Positions 11,041 to 24,800 of a stretch of 64,000 bases of DNA are shown piece after piece. How positions within the stretch are numbered: the first letter of the stretch is position 1; every line of letters begins with the position of its first letter. The stretch is taken from the NCBI GenBank assembly GCA_949152475.1, contig CASCJZ010000077.1:161966-225965 (forward strand), read 5' to 3'. The translations under genes were made by a program, and so were the position numbers. The DNA comes from Terebella lapidaria (lineage: Eukaryota; Annelida; Polychaeta; Terebellida; Terebellidae). The notes under the pieces are model-generated. The model saw only the letters and a program-made list of their open reading frames with translations, did not search any database and had not been told where the DNA came from.

Positions 11041-12416
11041 GGACTAGCGAAGCTCCACCGTAAGATGGACATGCGACGCTCCATCGTACGATGGACACGT
11101 GACGCTCCACCGTACGATGGACAGGCGACGCTCCATCGTACGATGGACTAGCGAAGCTCCACCGTAAGATGGACATGTGACGCTCCACAATACGATGGAC
11201 ATGGGACGCTCCATCATACGATGGACATGTGATGCTCCACCATACGATCGACATGCGATGCTCCACCGTACGATCGACATGTAATGTTCCACTGTACGAT
11301 GGACATGTGACGCTCCACCGTTCGATGGACATGGGATGCTCCACCGTACCATGGACATGCGATGCTCCACATACGATGGACATGTGACGCCCCACCGTAC
11401 GATGGACATTCGACGCTCCACCGTACGATGGACATGCGACGCTCCTTCGTACGATGGACATGTGACGCTCCACCGTACGATGGACATGCGACGCTCCTTC
11501 GTACGATGGACATGGGACGCTCCACCGTACGATCGACATGCGATGCTCCACCGTAAGATGGACATGTGAAGCTCCACCGTACGATGGACATGCGACGCTC
11601 CACAGTACGATGGACATGTGACGCTCCACCGTACGATGGACATGCGAGGCTCCACCGTAAGATGGACATGTGACGCTCCACCGTACGATGGACATGCGAT
11701 GCTCCATCGTACGATGGACATGGGATGCTCCACCGTATGATGGACATGTGACGCTCCACCGTATGATGGACATGCGATGCTCAATCGTACGATGGACATG
11801 CGATGCTCAATCGTACGATGGACATGGGATGCTCCACCGTATGATTGACATGCAAGGCTACACCGTAAAATGGACATGTGACGCTCCACCATACGATGGA
11901 CATGCGACGCTCCATCGTACGATGGACATGGGATGCTCTACCGTACGATGGACATCTGATGCTCCACCATACGATGGACATGTGACACTCCGCTGTACGA
12001 TGGACATGTGACGCTCCACCATATGATGGACATGTGACACTCCGCTGTACGATGGACATGTGACGCTCCACCATATGATGGACATGTGATGCTCCACCGT
12101 ACAATGGACATGCGACGCTCAAATGTACGATGGACATATGACGCTCCACCGTACGATGGACATGAGACGCTCCATCGGATGATGGCCTAGTGACGCTCCA
12201 TCATAAGATGGACATGCGACGCTCCACCGTACGATGGACATGCGATGCTCCACGTACGATGGACATGTGACGCCCCATCGTACGAAGGACATGCGACACT
12301 CAACTGTATGATGGACATGCGATGCTTTACTGTACAATGGACACGTGATGCTCCACCGTACGATGGACATGTGATGCTCCATCATACGATGGACTAGGGA
12401 AGCTCCACCGTAAGAT

Positions 12417-12438
12417 ATGTGACGCTTCACAGTACGAT
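12417..12438 (+). repeat. 22-bp length-variant monomer
   Basis: The monomer lacks its first four bases: TAAGAT is followed directly by ATGTGACGCTTCAC. Identical scars lie at 15619, 23851, 26663, 29163 and 31221, always about 460 bp before the 17-bp monomer except at 31221, where a 208-bp duplication lies between. Confidence 0.9.
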
Positions 12439-12880
12439 GGACATGGGACGCTCCATCATACGATGGACATGTGATGCTCCACTGTACGATGGACATGTGA
12501 CGCTCCACCGTACGATGGACATGTGACGCTCCAATGTACGATGGACATGCGACGCTCCATCGTATGATGGACATGTGATGCTCCACCATACGATGGACTA
12601 GCGATGCTCCACCGTAAGATGGACATGTGACGCTCCACAGTACGATGGACATGGGACGCTCCATCATACGAAGGACATGTGATGCTCCACCGTACGATCG
12701 ACATGTGATGCTCTACCGTACGATCGACATGTGATGCTCCACGGTACGATGGACATGTGACGCTCCACCGTACGATGGACATGGGACGCTCCAATTTACG
12801 ATGGACATGCAACGCTCCACTGTATGATGGACATGCGATGCTCCACTGTACGATGGACATCTGACGCTCCACCATACGAT

Positions 12881-12897
12881 GGACTCCATCGTACGAT
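12881..12897 (+). repeat. 17-bp length-variant monomer
   Basis: GGACTCCATCGTACGAT: the nine bases between GGAC and TCC, most of the spacer, are missing, which brings two dyads to 17-bp spacing. The same scar lies at 16083, 24315, 27127, 29627 and 31867, each 43 bp upstream of a 44-bp dimer. Confidence 0.92.
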
Positions 12898-13175
12898 GGA
12901 CTAGCGACGCTCCATCGTAAGATGGACATGCGACGCTCCACGTACATGTGATGCTCCACCGTTCGATGGACATCCGACGCTCCACTGTATGATGGACATG
13001 CAATGCACCACCGTATGATGGACATGCGAGACTCCACCGTACGATGGACATGTGACAATCCACCGTACGATGGACATCTGACGCTCCTCCGTACGATGGA
13101 CAAGCGACGCTCCACTGTACGATGGACATGTGACGCTCCACAGTACGATGGACATGCGACGCTCCATCGTACGAT

Positions 13176-13799
13176 GGACTAGCGACACTCCACCGTAAGA
13201 TGGACATGCAATGCTCCACCGTACGATGGACATCTGACGCTCCTCCGTACAATGGACAAGCGACGCTCCACTGTACGATGGACATGTGACGCTCCACCGT
13301 ACGATGGACATGCGACGCTCCATCGTACGATGGACATGCGACGCTCTACCGTACAATGGACATGCGACGCTCCATCGCAGGATGGACATGCGACGCTCCA
13401 CCGTAAGAAGGACATGCGATGCTCCACCGTACGATGGACATGCGACGCTCCATCGTACGATGGACATGTGACGCTCCACCGTACGATGGACTAGCGACAC
13501 TCCACCGTAAGATGGACATGCAATGCTCCACCGTACGATGGACATCTGACGCTCCTCCGTACAATGGACAAGCGACGCTCCACTGTACGATGGACATGTG
13601 ACGCTCCACCGTACGATGGACATGCGACGCTCCATCGTACGATGGACATGCGACGCTCTACCGTACAATGGACATGCGACGCTCCATCACAGGATGGACA
13701 TGCGACGCTCCACCGTAAGAAGGACATGCGATGCTCCACCGTACGATGGACATGCGACGCTCCATCGTACGATGGACATGTGACGCTCCACCGTACGAT
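13176..13799 (+). repeat. Local duplication of twelve monomers (2 x 312 bp)
   Basis: 13176-13487 and 13488-13799 match at exactly 312 bp = 12 x 26. The only difference I noticed is CATCGCAGG (near 13376) versus CATCACAGG (near 13688). The corresponding place in supra-repeat copy 2 (about 24600-24920) has a single 312-bp version, so the duplication probably arose after the supra-repeat copies separated. Confidence 0.9.
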
Positions 13800-16700
13800 G
13801 GACATGCGACGCTCCACTGTATGATGGACATGCGATGCTTTACTGTACAATGGACACGTTACGCTCAACCGTAAGATGGACATGCGATGCTCCACAGTAC
13901 GATGGACATGGGACGCTCCATCATACGATGGACATGTGACGCTCCACCGTACGATGGACATGCGACGCTCCACTGTATGATGGACATGCGATGCTTTACT
14001 GTACAATGGACACGTTACGCTCAACCGTAAGATGGACATGCGATGCTCCACAGTACGATGGACATGGGACGCTCCATCATACGATGGACATGTGACGCTC
14101 CACCGTACGATGGACATCTGACGCTTCACCGTGCGATGGACATGCTATGCTCCACCGCACGATGGACATGTGATGCTCCACCGTACGATGGACATGGGAC
14201 GCTCCACCATATAATGGACATGTGACGCTCCACCGTACGATGGACATGTGACGCTCCACCGAATGATGGACATGTGAGGCTCCACCATAAGATGGACATG
14301 TGACGCTCCATCGTACGATGGACATGGGACGCTCCACCGAATGATGGACATGCGAGGCTCCACCGTAAGATGGACATGTGACGCTCCACCGTACGATGGA
14401 CATGCGACGCTCCACCGTACGATGGACATGTGACGCTCCACCATACGATGGACATCTGACGCTCCACCGTACGATGGACATGCTATGCTCCACCGTACGA
14501 TGGACATGTGACGCTCCACCGTACGATGGACATGGGACGCTGCACCGTACGATGGACATGCGACGCTCCATCGTACGATGGACATGGGATGCTCCACCGT
14601 ACGATGGACATGCGACGCTCCACTGTACAATGGACATGTGACGCTCGACCGTATGATGGACATGCAAGGCTCCACTGTACAATGGACATGTGACGCTCCA
14701 CTGTACGATGGACATGGGACGCTCCACCGAATGATGGACATGCGAGGCTCCACCATAAGATGGACATGTGACGCTCCACCGTACGATGGATATGCGACGC
14801 TCCACCGTACGATGGACATGTGACGATCCACCGAAGGATGGACATGCGAGGCTCCACTGTAAGATGGACATGTTACGCTCCACCGTACGATGGACATGGG
14901 ATGCTCCACCGTATGATGGACATGTGACACTCCACTGTACGATGGATATGCGAAGCACCACCGTACGATGGACATGTGATGTTCCACCGTACGATGGACA
15001 TGTGACGCTCCACCGTAGGATGGACATGTGACGCTCCACCGTACGATGGACATGTGACGCTCTACCGTACGATGGACATGGGATGCTCCATCGTACGATG
15101 GACATGTGACGCTCCACCGTACGATGGACATGGGATGCTCCACCGTACGATGGACATGTGACGCTCCACCGTACGATGGACATGTGACGCTCCACCGTAA
15201 GATGGACATGAGACGCTCCACTGTACGATGGACATGCGACGCTCCATCGTACAATGGACTAGCGATGGCCCACCGTAAGATGGACATGCGACGCTCCATC
15301 GTACAATGGACTAGCGATGCTCCACCATAAGATGGACATGTGACGCTCCACCGTACGATGGACATGAGACGCTCCATCGGATGATGGCCTAGTGACGCTC
15401 CATCATAAGATGGACATGCGACGCTCCACCGTACGATGGACATGCGATGCTCCACGTACGATGGACATGTGACGCTCCATCGTACGAAGGACATGCGATG
15501 CTCAACTGTATGATGGACATGCGATGCTTTACTGTACAATGGACACGTGATGCTCCACCGTACGATGGACATGTGATGCTCCATCGTACGATGGACTAGG
15601 GAAGCTCCACCGTAAGATATGTGATGCTTCACAGTACGATGGACATGGGACGCTCCATCATACGATGGACATGTGATGCTCCACTGTACGATGGACATGT
15701 GACGCTCCACCGTACGATGGACATGTGACGCTCCAATGTACGATGGACATGCGACGCTCCATCGTATGATGGACATGTGATGCTCCACCATACGATGGAC
15801 TAGCGATGCTCCACCGTAAGATGGACATGTGACGCTCCACAGTACGATGGACATGGGACGCTCCATCATACGAAGGACATGTGATGCTCCACCGTACGAT
15901 CGACATGTGATGCTCCACCGTACGATCGACATGTGATGCTCCACGGTACGATGGACATGTGACGCTCCACCGTACGATGGACATGGGACGCTCCAATTTA
16001 CGATGGACATGCACCGCTCCACTGTATGATGGACATGCGATGCTCCACTGTACGATGGACATCTGACGCTCCACCATACGATGGACTCCATCGTACGATG
16101 GACTAGCGACGCTCCATCGTAAGATGGACATGCGACGCTCCACGTACATGTGATGCTCCACCGTACGATCGACATCCGACGCTCCACTGTATGATGGACA
16201 TGCAATGCACCACCGTATGATGGACATGCGAGACTCCACCGTACGATGGACATGTGACAATCCACCGTACGATGGACATCTGACGCTCCTCCGTACGATG
16301 GACAAGCGACGCTCCACTGTACGATGGACATGTGACGCTCCACCGTACGATGGACATGCGACGCTCCATCATACGATGGACTAGCGACACTCCACCGTAA
16401 GATGGACATGCGATGCTCCACCGTACGATGGACATCTGACGCTCCTCCGTACGATGGACAAGCGACGCTCCACTGTACGATGGACATGTGACGCTCCACC
16501 GTACGATGGACATGCGACGCTCCATCGTACGATGGACATGCGACGCTCCACCGTACAATGGACATGCGACGCTCCATCGCAGGATGGACATGCGACGCTC
16601 CACCGTAAGAAGGACATGCGATGCTCCACCGTACGATGGACATGCGACGCTCCATCGTACGATGGACATGTGACGCTCCACCGTACGATGGACATGCGAC

Positions 16701-16846
16701 GCTCCACTGTATGATGGACATGCGATGCTTTACTGTACAATGGACACGTTACGCTCAACCGTAAGATGGACATGCGATGCTCCACAGTACGATGGACATG
16801 GGACGCTCCATCATACGATGGACATGTGACGCTCCACCGTACGATG

Positions 16847-18897
16847 GACATGCGACGCTCCACTGTATGATGGACATGCGATGCTTTTCTGTACAATGGA
16901 CACTTTACGCTCAACCGTAAGATGGACATGCGATGCTCCACAGTACGATGGACATGGGACGCTCCATCATACGATGGACATGTGACGCTCCACCGTACGA
17001 TGGACATCTGACGCTCCACCGTCCGATGGACATGCTATGCTCCACCGCACGATGGACATGTGATGCTCCACCGTACGATGGACATGGGACGCTCCACCAT
17101 ATAATGGACATGTGACGCTCCACTGAATGATGGACATGCGAGGCTCCACCATAAGATGGACATGTGACGCTCCACCATAAGATGGACATGTGACGCTCCA
17201 CCGTACGATGGACATGGGACGCTCCACCGAATGATGGACATGCGAGGCTCCACCGTAAGATGGACATGTGACGCTCCACCGTACGATGGACATGCGACGC
17301 TCCACCGTACGATGGACATGTGACGCTCCACCATACGATTTACATCTGACGCTCCACCGTACGATGGACATGCTATGCTCCACCGTACGATGGACATGTG
17401 ACGCTCCACCGTACGATGGACATGGGACGCTGCACCGTACGATGGACATGCGACGCTCCATCGTACGATGGACATGGGATGCTCCACCGTACGATGGACA
17501 TGCGACGCTCCACTGTACACTGGACATGTGACGCTCGACCGTATGATGGACATGCAAGGCTCCACTGTACAATGGACATGTGACGCTCCACTGTACGATG
17601 GACATGGGACGCTCCACCGAATGATGGACATGCGAGGCTCCACCATAAGATGGACATGTGACGCTCCACCGTACGATGGATATGCGACGCTCCACCGTAC
17701 GATGGACATGTGACGATCCACCGAAGGATGGACATGCGAGGCTCCACTGTAAGATGGACATGTTACGCTCCACCGTACGATGGACATGGGATGCTCCACC
17801 GTATTATGGACATGTGACACTACACTGTACGATGGATATGCGATGCACCACCGTACGATGGACATGTGATGTTCCACCGTACGATGGACATCTGACGCTC
17901 CACCGTAGGATGGACATGTGACGCTCCACCGTACGATGGACATGTGACGCTCCACCGTACGATGGACATGGGATGCTCCATCGTACGATGGACATGTGAC
18001 GCTCCACCGTACGATGGACATGGGACGCTCCACCGTACGATGGACATGTGACGCTCCACCGTACGATGGACATGTGACGCTCCACCGTAAGATGGACATG
18101 AGACGCTCCACTGTACGATGGACATGCGACGCTCCATCGTACAATGGACTAGCGATGCTCCACCGTAAGATGGACATGTGACGCTCCACCGTACGATGGA
18201 CATGCGACGCTCCTTCGTACGATGGACATGGGATGCTCCACCGTACGATCGACATGCGATGCTCCACCGTACGATGGACATGTGATGCTCCACCGTACGA
18301 TGGACATGGGACGCTCCACCGTACGATCGACATGTAATGTTCCACTGTACGATGGACATGTGACGCTCCATCGTTCGATGGACATGGGATGCTCCACCGT
18401 ACCATGGACATGCGATGCTCCACATACGATGGACATGTGACGCCCCACCGTACGATCGACATGCGATGCTCCACCATACGATGGACATGTGATGCTCCAC
18501 CGTACGATGGACATGGGACGCTCCACCGTACGATCGACATGCGATGCTCCACCGTAAGATGGACATGTGACGCTCCACCGTACGATAAACATGCGACGCT
18601 CCTTCGTACGATGGACATGGGACGCTCCACCGTACGATTGATATGCGATGTTCCACCGTACGATGGACATGTGATGCTCCACCGTCTGATGGACATGGGA
18701 CGCTCCAATGTACGATGGACATGTGACGCTCCACTGTACGATGGACATGCGATGCTCCACTGTACGATGAACATGTGACGCTCCACCGTATGATGAACAT
18801 GTGACGCTCCACCGTATGATGGACATGCGAGGCTCCACCGTACGATGAACATGGGTGCTCCATCGTACGATGGACATGCGACGCTCCACCGTACGAT
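16847..18897 (+). repeat. Interval between supra-repeat copies
   Basis: Satellite monomers with no counterpart at the 11-kb offset. The left part continues the match to 31.5-33.7 kb (offset 15784 bp, later 15758 bp), including cttttctg near 16884 and GATTTACATC near 17338. The right part (about 18170-18897) is a longer relative of 10521-11040. No gene or unique sequence. Confidence 0.75.
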
Positions 18898-21800
18898 GGA
18901 CTAGCGAAGCTCCACCGTAAGATGGACATGCGACGCTCCATCGTACGATGGACACGTGACGCTCCACCGTACGATGGACAGGCGACGCTCCATCGTACGA
19001 TGGACTAGCGAAGCTCCACCGTAAGATGGACATGTGACGCTCCACAATACGATGGACATGGGACGCTCCATCATACGATGGACATGTGATGCTCCACCAT
19101 ACGATCGACATGCGATGCTCCACCGTACGATCGACATGTAATGTTCCACTGTACGATGGACATGTGACGCTCCACCGTTCGATGGACATGGGATGCTCCA
19201 CCGTACCATGGACATGCGATGCTCCACATACGATGGACTGGTGACGCCCCACCGTACGATGGACATGCGATGCTCCACCGTACGATGGACATGCGACGCT
19301 CCTTCGTACGATGGACATGTGACGCTCCACCGTACGATGGACATGCGACGCTCCTTCGTACGATGGACATGGGACGCTCCACCGTACGATCGACATGCGA
19401 TGCTCCACCGTAAGATGAACATGTGAAGCTCCACCGTACGATGGACATGCGACGCTCCACAGTACGATGGACATGTGACGCTCCACCGTACGATGGACAT
19501 GCGAGGCTCCACCGTAAGATGGACATGTGATGCTCCACCGTACGATGGACATGCGATGCTCCATCGTACGATGGACATGGGATGCTCCACCGTATGATGG
19601 ACATGTGACGCTCCACCGTATGATGGACATGCGATGCTCAATCGTACGATGGACATGCGATGCTCAATCGTACGATGGACATGGGATGCTCCACCGTATG
19701 ATTGACATGCAAGGCTACACCGTAAAATGGACATGTGACGCTCCACCATACGATGGACATGCGACGCTCCATCGTACGATGGACATGGGATGCTCTACCG
19801 TACGATGGACATCTGATGCTCCACCGTACGATGGACATGTGACACTCCGCTGTACGATGGACATGTGACGCTCCACCATATGATGGACATGTGACACTCC
19901 GCTGTACGATGGACATGTGACGCTCCACCATATGATGGACATGCGATGCTCCACCGTACAATGGACATGCGACGCTCAAATGTACGATGGACATATGACG
20001 CTCCACAGTACGATGGACATGGGACGCTCCATCATACGAAGGACATGTGATGCTCCACCGTACGATCGACATGTGATGCTCCACCGTACGATCGACATGT
20101 GATGCTCCACGGTACGATGGACATGTCACGCTCCACCGTACGATGGACATGGGACGCTCCAATGTACGATGGACATGCAACGCTCCACTGTATGATGGAC
20201 ATGCGATGCTCCACTGTACGATGGACATCTGACGCTCCACCATACGATGGACATGCGATGATCCACTGTACGAAAGACATGTGACGCTCCACCGTACGAT
20301 GGACATGTGACACTCCATCGTACGATGGACTAGCGATGCTCCATCGTAAGATGGACATGCGACGCTCCACGTACATGTGATGCTCCACCGTACGATGGAC
20401 ATCCGACTCTCCACTGTATGATGGACATGCAATGCACCACCGTATGATGGACATGCGAGACTCCACCGTACGATGGACATGTGACAATCCACCGTACGAT
20501 GGACATCTGACGCTCCTCCGTACGATGGACAAGCGACGCTCCACTGTACGATGGACATGTGACGCTCCACCGTACGATGGACATGCGACGCTCCATCGTA
20601 CGATGGACTAGCGACACTCCACCGTAAGATGGACATGCGACGCTCAACCGTACGATGGACATCTGACGCTCCTCCGTACGATGGACAAGCGACGCTCCAC
20701 TGTACGATGGACATGTGACGCTCCACCGTTAGATGGACATGTGACGCTCCATCGTACGATGGACATGCGACGCTCCACCGTACAATGTACATGCGACGCT
20801 CCATCGCAGGATGGACATGCGACGCTCCACCATACGAAGGACATGCGATGCTCCACCGTACGATGGACATGCGACGCTCCATCGTACGATGGACATGTGA
20901 CGCTCCACCGTACGATGGACATGCGATGCTCCACTGTATGATGGACATGCGATGCTTTACTGTACAATATACACGTTACGCTCAACCGTAAGATGGACAT
21001 GCGATGCTCCACAGTACGATGGACATGGGACGCTCCATCATACGATGGACATGTGACGCTCCACCGTACGATGGACATGCGACGCTCCACTGTATGATGG
21101 ACATGCGATGCTTTACTGTACAATGGACACGTTACGCTCAACCGTAAGATGGACATGCGATGCTCCACAGTACGATGGACATGGGACGCTCCATCATACG
21201 ATGGACATGTGACGCTCCACCGTACGATGGACATGCGACGCTCCACCGTACGATGGACATGCGACGTTCCTTCGTACGATGGACATGGGACGCTCCACCG
21301 TACGATCGACATGCGACGCTCCTTCGTACGATGGACATGGGACGCTCCACCGTACGATGGACATCTGACGCTCCACCGTACGATGGACATCTGACGCTCC
21401 ACCGTACGATGGACATGCTATGCTCCACCGTACGATCGACATGCGATGCTCCACCGTACGATGGACACGTGATGCTCCACCGTACGATGGACATCTGACG
21501 CTCCACCGTGCGATGGACATGCTATGCTCCACCGCACGATGGACATGTGATGCTCCACCGTTCGATGGACATGGGACGCTCCACCGAATGATGGACATGC
21601 GAGGCTCCACCATAAGATGGACATGTGACGCTCCACCGTACGATGGATATGCGACGCTCCACCGTACGATGGACATGTGACGATCCACCGAAGGATGGAC
21701 ATGCGAGGCTCCACTGTAAGATGGACATGTTACGCTCCACCGTACGATGGACATGGGATGCTCCACCGTATGATGGACATGTGACACTCCACTGTACGAT

Positions 21801-24800
21801 GGATATGCGATGCACCACCGTACGATGGACATGTGATGTTCCACCGTACGATGGACATCTGACGCTCCACCGTAGGATGGACATGTGACGCTCCACCGTA
21901 CGATGGACATGTGACGCTCCACCGTACGATGGACATGTGACGCTCCACCGTAAGATGGACATGTGACGCTCCACCATACGATGGACATGCGACGCTCCTT
22001 CGTACGATGGACATGGGATGCTCCACCGTACGATCGACATGCGATGCTCCACCGTTCGATGGACATGTGATGCTCCACCGTACGATGGACATGGGACGCT
22101 CCACCGTACGATCGACATGTAATGTTCCACTGTACGATGGACATGTGACGCTCCACCGTTCGATGGACATGGGATGCTCCACCGTACCATGGACATGCGA
22201 TGCTCCACATACGATGGACATGTGACGCCCCACCGTACGATGGACATGTGATGCTCCACCGTACGATGGACATGGGACGCTCCAATGTACGATGGACATG
22301 TGACGCTCCACTGTACGATGGACATGCGATGCTCCACTGTACGATGAACATGTGACGCTCCACCGTATGATGAACATGTGACGCTCCACCGTATGATGGA
22401 CATGCGAGGCTCCACCGTACGATGAACATGGGTGCTCCATCGTACGATGGACATGCGACGCTCCACCATACGATGGACTAGCGAAGCTCCACCGTAAGAT
22501 GGACATGCGACGCTCCATCGTACGATGGACACGTGACGCTCCACCGTACGATGGACAGGCGACGCTCCATCGTACGATGGACTAGCGAAGCTCCACCGTA
22601 AGATGGACATGTGACGCTCCACAATACGATGGACATGGGACGCTCCATCATACGATGGACATGTGATGCTCCACCATACGATCGACATGCGATGCTCCAC
22701 CGTACGATCGACATGTAATGTTCCACTGTACGATGGACATGTGACGCTCCACCGTTCGATGGACATGGGATGCTCCACCGTACCATGGACATGCGATGCT
22801 CCACATACGATGGACATGTGACGCCCCACCGTACGATGGACATTCGACGCTCCACCGTACGATGGACATGCGACGCTCCTTCGTACGATGGACATGTGAC
22901 GCTCCACCGTACGATGGACATGCGACGCTCCTTCGTACGATGGACATGGGACGCTCCACCGTACGATCGACATGCGATGCTCCACCGTACGATGGACATG
23001 CGACGCTCCACCGTACGATGGACATGCGACGCTCCACAGTACGATGGACATGTGACGCTCCACCGTACGATGGACATGCGAGGCTCCACCGTAAGATGGA
23101 CATGTGACGCTCCACCGTACGATGGACATGCGATGCTCCACCGTAAGATGGACATGTGACGCTCCACCGTATGATGGACATGTGACGCTCCACCGTATGA
23201 TGGACATGCGATGCTCAATCGTACGATGGACATGCGATGCTCAATCGTACGATGGACATGGGATGCTCCACCGTATGATTGACATGCAAGGCTACACCGT
23301 AAAATGGACATGTGACGCTCCACCATACGATGGACATGCGACGCTCCATCGTACGATGGACATGGGATGCTCTACCGTACGATGGACATCTGATGCTCCA
23401 CCATACGATGGACATGTGACACTCCGCTGTACGATGGACATGTGACGCTCCACCATATGATGGACATGTGACACTCCGCTGTACGATGGACATGTGACGC
23501 TCCACCATATGATGGACATGTGATGCTCCACCGTACAATGGACATGCGACGCTCAAATGTACGATGGACATATGACGCTCCACCGTACGATGGACATGAG
23601 ACGCTCCATCGGATGATGGCCTAGTGACGCTCCATCATAAGATGGACATGCGACGCTCCACCGTACGATGGACATGCGATGCTCCACGTACGATGGACAT
23701 GTGACGCCCCATCGTACGAAGGACATGCGACACTCAACTGTATGATGGACATGCGATGCTTTACTGTACAATGGACACGTGATGCTCCACCGTACGATGG
23801 ACATGTGATGCTCCATCATACGATGGACTAGGGAAGCTCCACCGTAAGATATGTGACGCTTCACAGTACGATGGACATGGGACGCTCCATCATACGATGG
23901 ACATGTGATGCTCCACTGTACGATGGACATGTGACGCTCCACCGTACGATGGACATGTGACGCTCCAATGTACGATGGACATGCGACGCTCCATCGTATG
24001 ATGGACATGTGATGCTCCACCATACGATGGACTAGCGATGCTCCACCGTAAGATGGACATGTGACGCTCCACAGTACGATGGACATGGGACGCTCCATCA
24101 TACGAAGGACATGTGATGCTCCACCGTACGATCGACATGTGATGCTCTACCGTACGATCGACATGTGATGCTCCACGGTACGATGGACATGTGACGCTCC
24201 ACCGTACGATGGACATGGGACGCTCCAATTTACGATGGACATGCAACGCTCCACTGTATGATGGACATGCGATGCTCCACTGTACGATGGACATCTGACG
24301 CTCCACCATACGATGGACTCCATCGTACGATGGACTAGCGACGCTCCATCGTAAGATGGACATGCGACGCTCCACGTACATGTGATGCTCCACCGTACGA
24401 TGGACATCCGACGCTCCACTGTATGATGGACATGCAATGCACCACCGTATGATGGACATGCGAGACTCCACCGTACGATGGACATGTGACAATCCACCGT
24501 ACGATGGACATCTGACGCTCCTCCGTACGATGGACAAGCGACGCTCCACTGTAAGATGGACATGTGACGCTCCACAGTACGATGGACATGCGACGCTCCA
24601 TCGTACGATGGACTAGCGACACTCCACCGTAAGATGGACATGCAATGCTCCACCGTACGATGGACATCTGACGCTCCTCCGTACAATGGACAAGCGACGC
24701 TCCACTGTACGATGGACATGTGACGCTCCACCGTACGATGGACATGCGACGCTCCATCGTACGATGGACATGCGACGCTCTACCGTACGATGGACATGCG

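Larger units (their letters stand above)
7282..16846 (+). repeat. Supra-repeat S, copy 1 (9.56 kb)
   Basis: Matches 18898-27890. The offset is 11616 bp at the start (adding the 58 bp of inherited small deletions gives 449 x 26), then 11590, 11434, 11122 and 11044 bp. Each step down is a whole number of monomers (1, 6, 12 and 3) present here but absent in copy 2. In order it holds block B, block A', a mosaic interval, block B again, and two block-A copies (dimers at 12924 and 16126). The region after 16846 has no counterpart at this offset. Confidence 0.85.

Noticed and set aside
13243-13260. Transcription-factor-like cores: CGTACAA (plant SBP-box type), TGACG (bZIP type), CACGTG (E-box) in some monomers, and a CATG core like that of p53 half-sites
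   Set aside because: Short cores arise by chance in a monomer rich in palindromes, the host lineage is unknown, and the p53-like match is only partial. No support beyond the string match.
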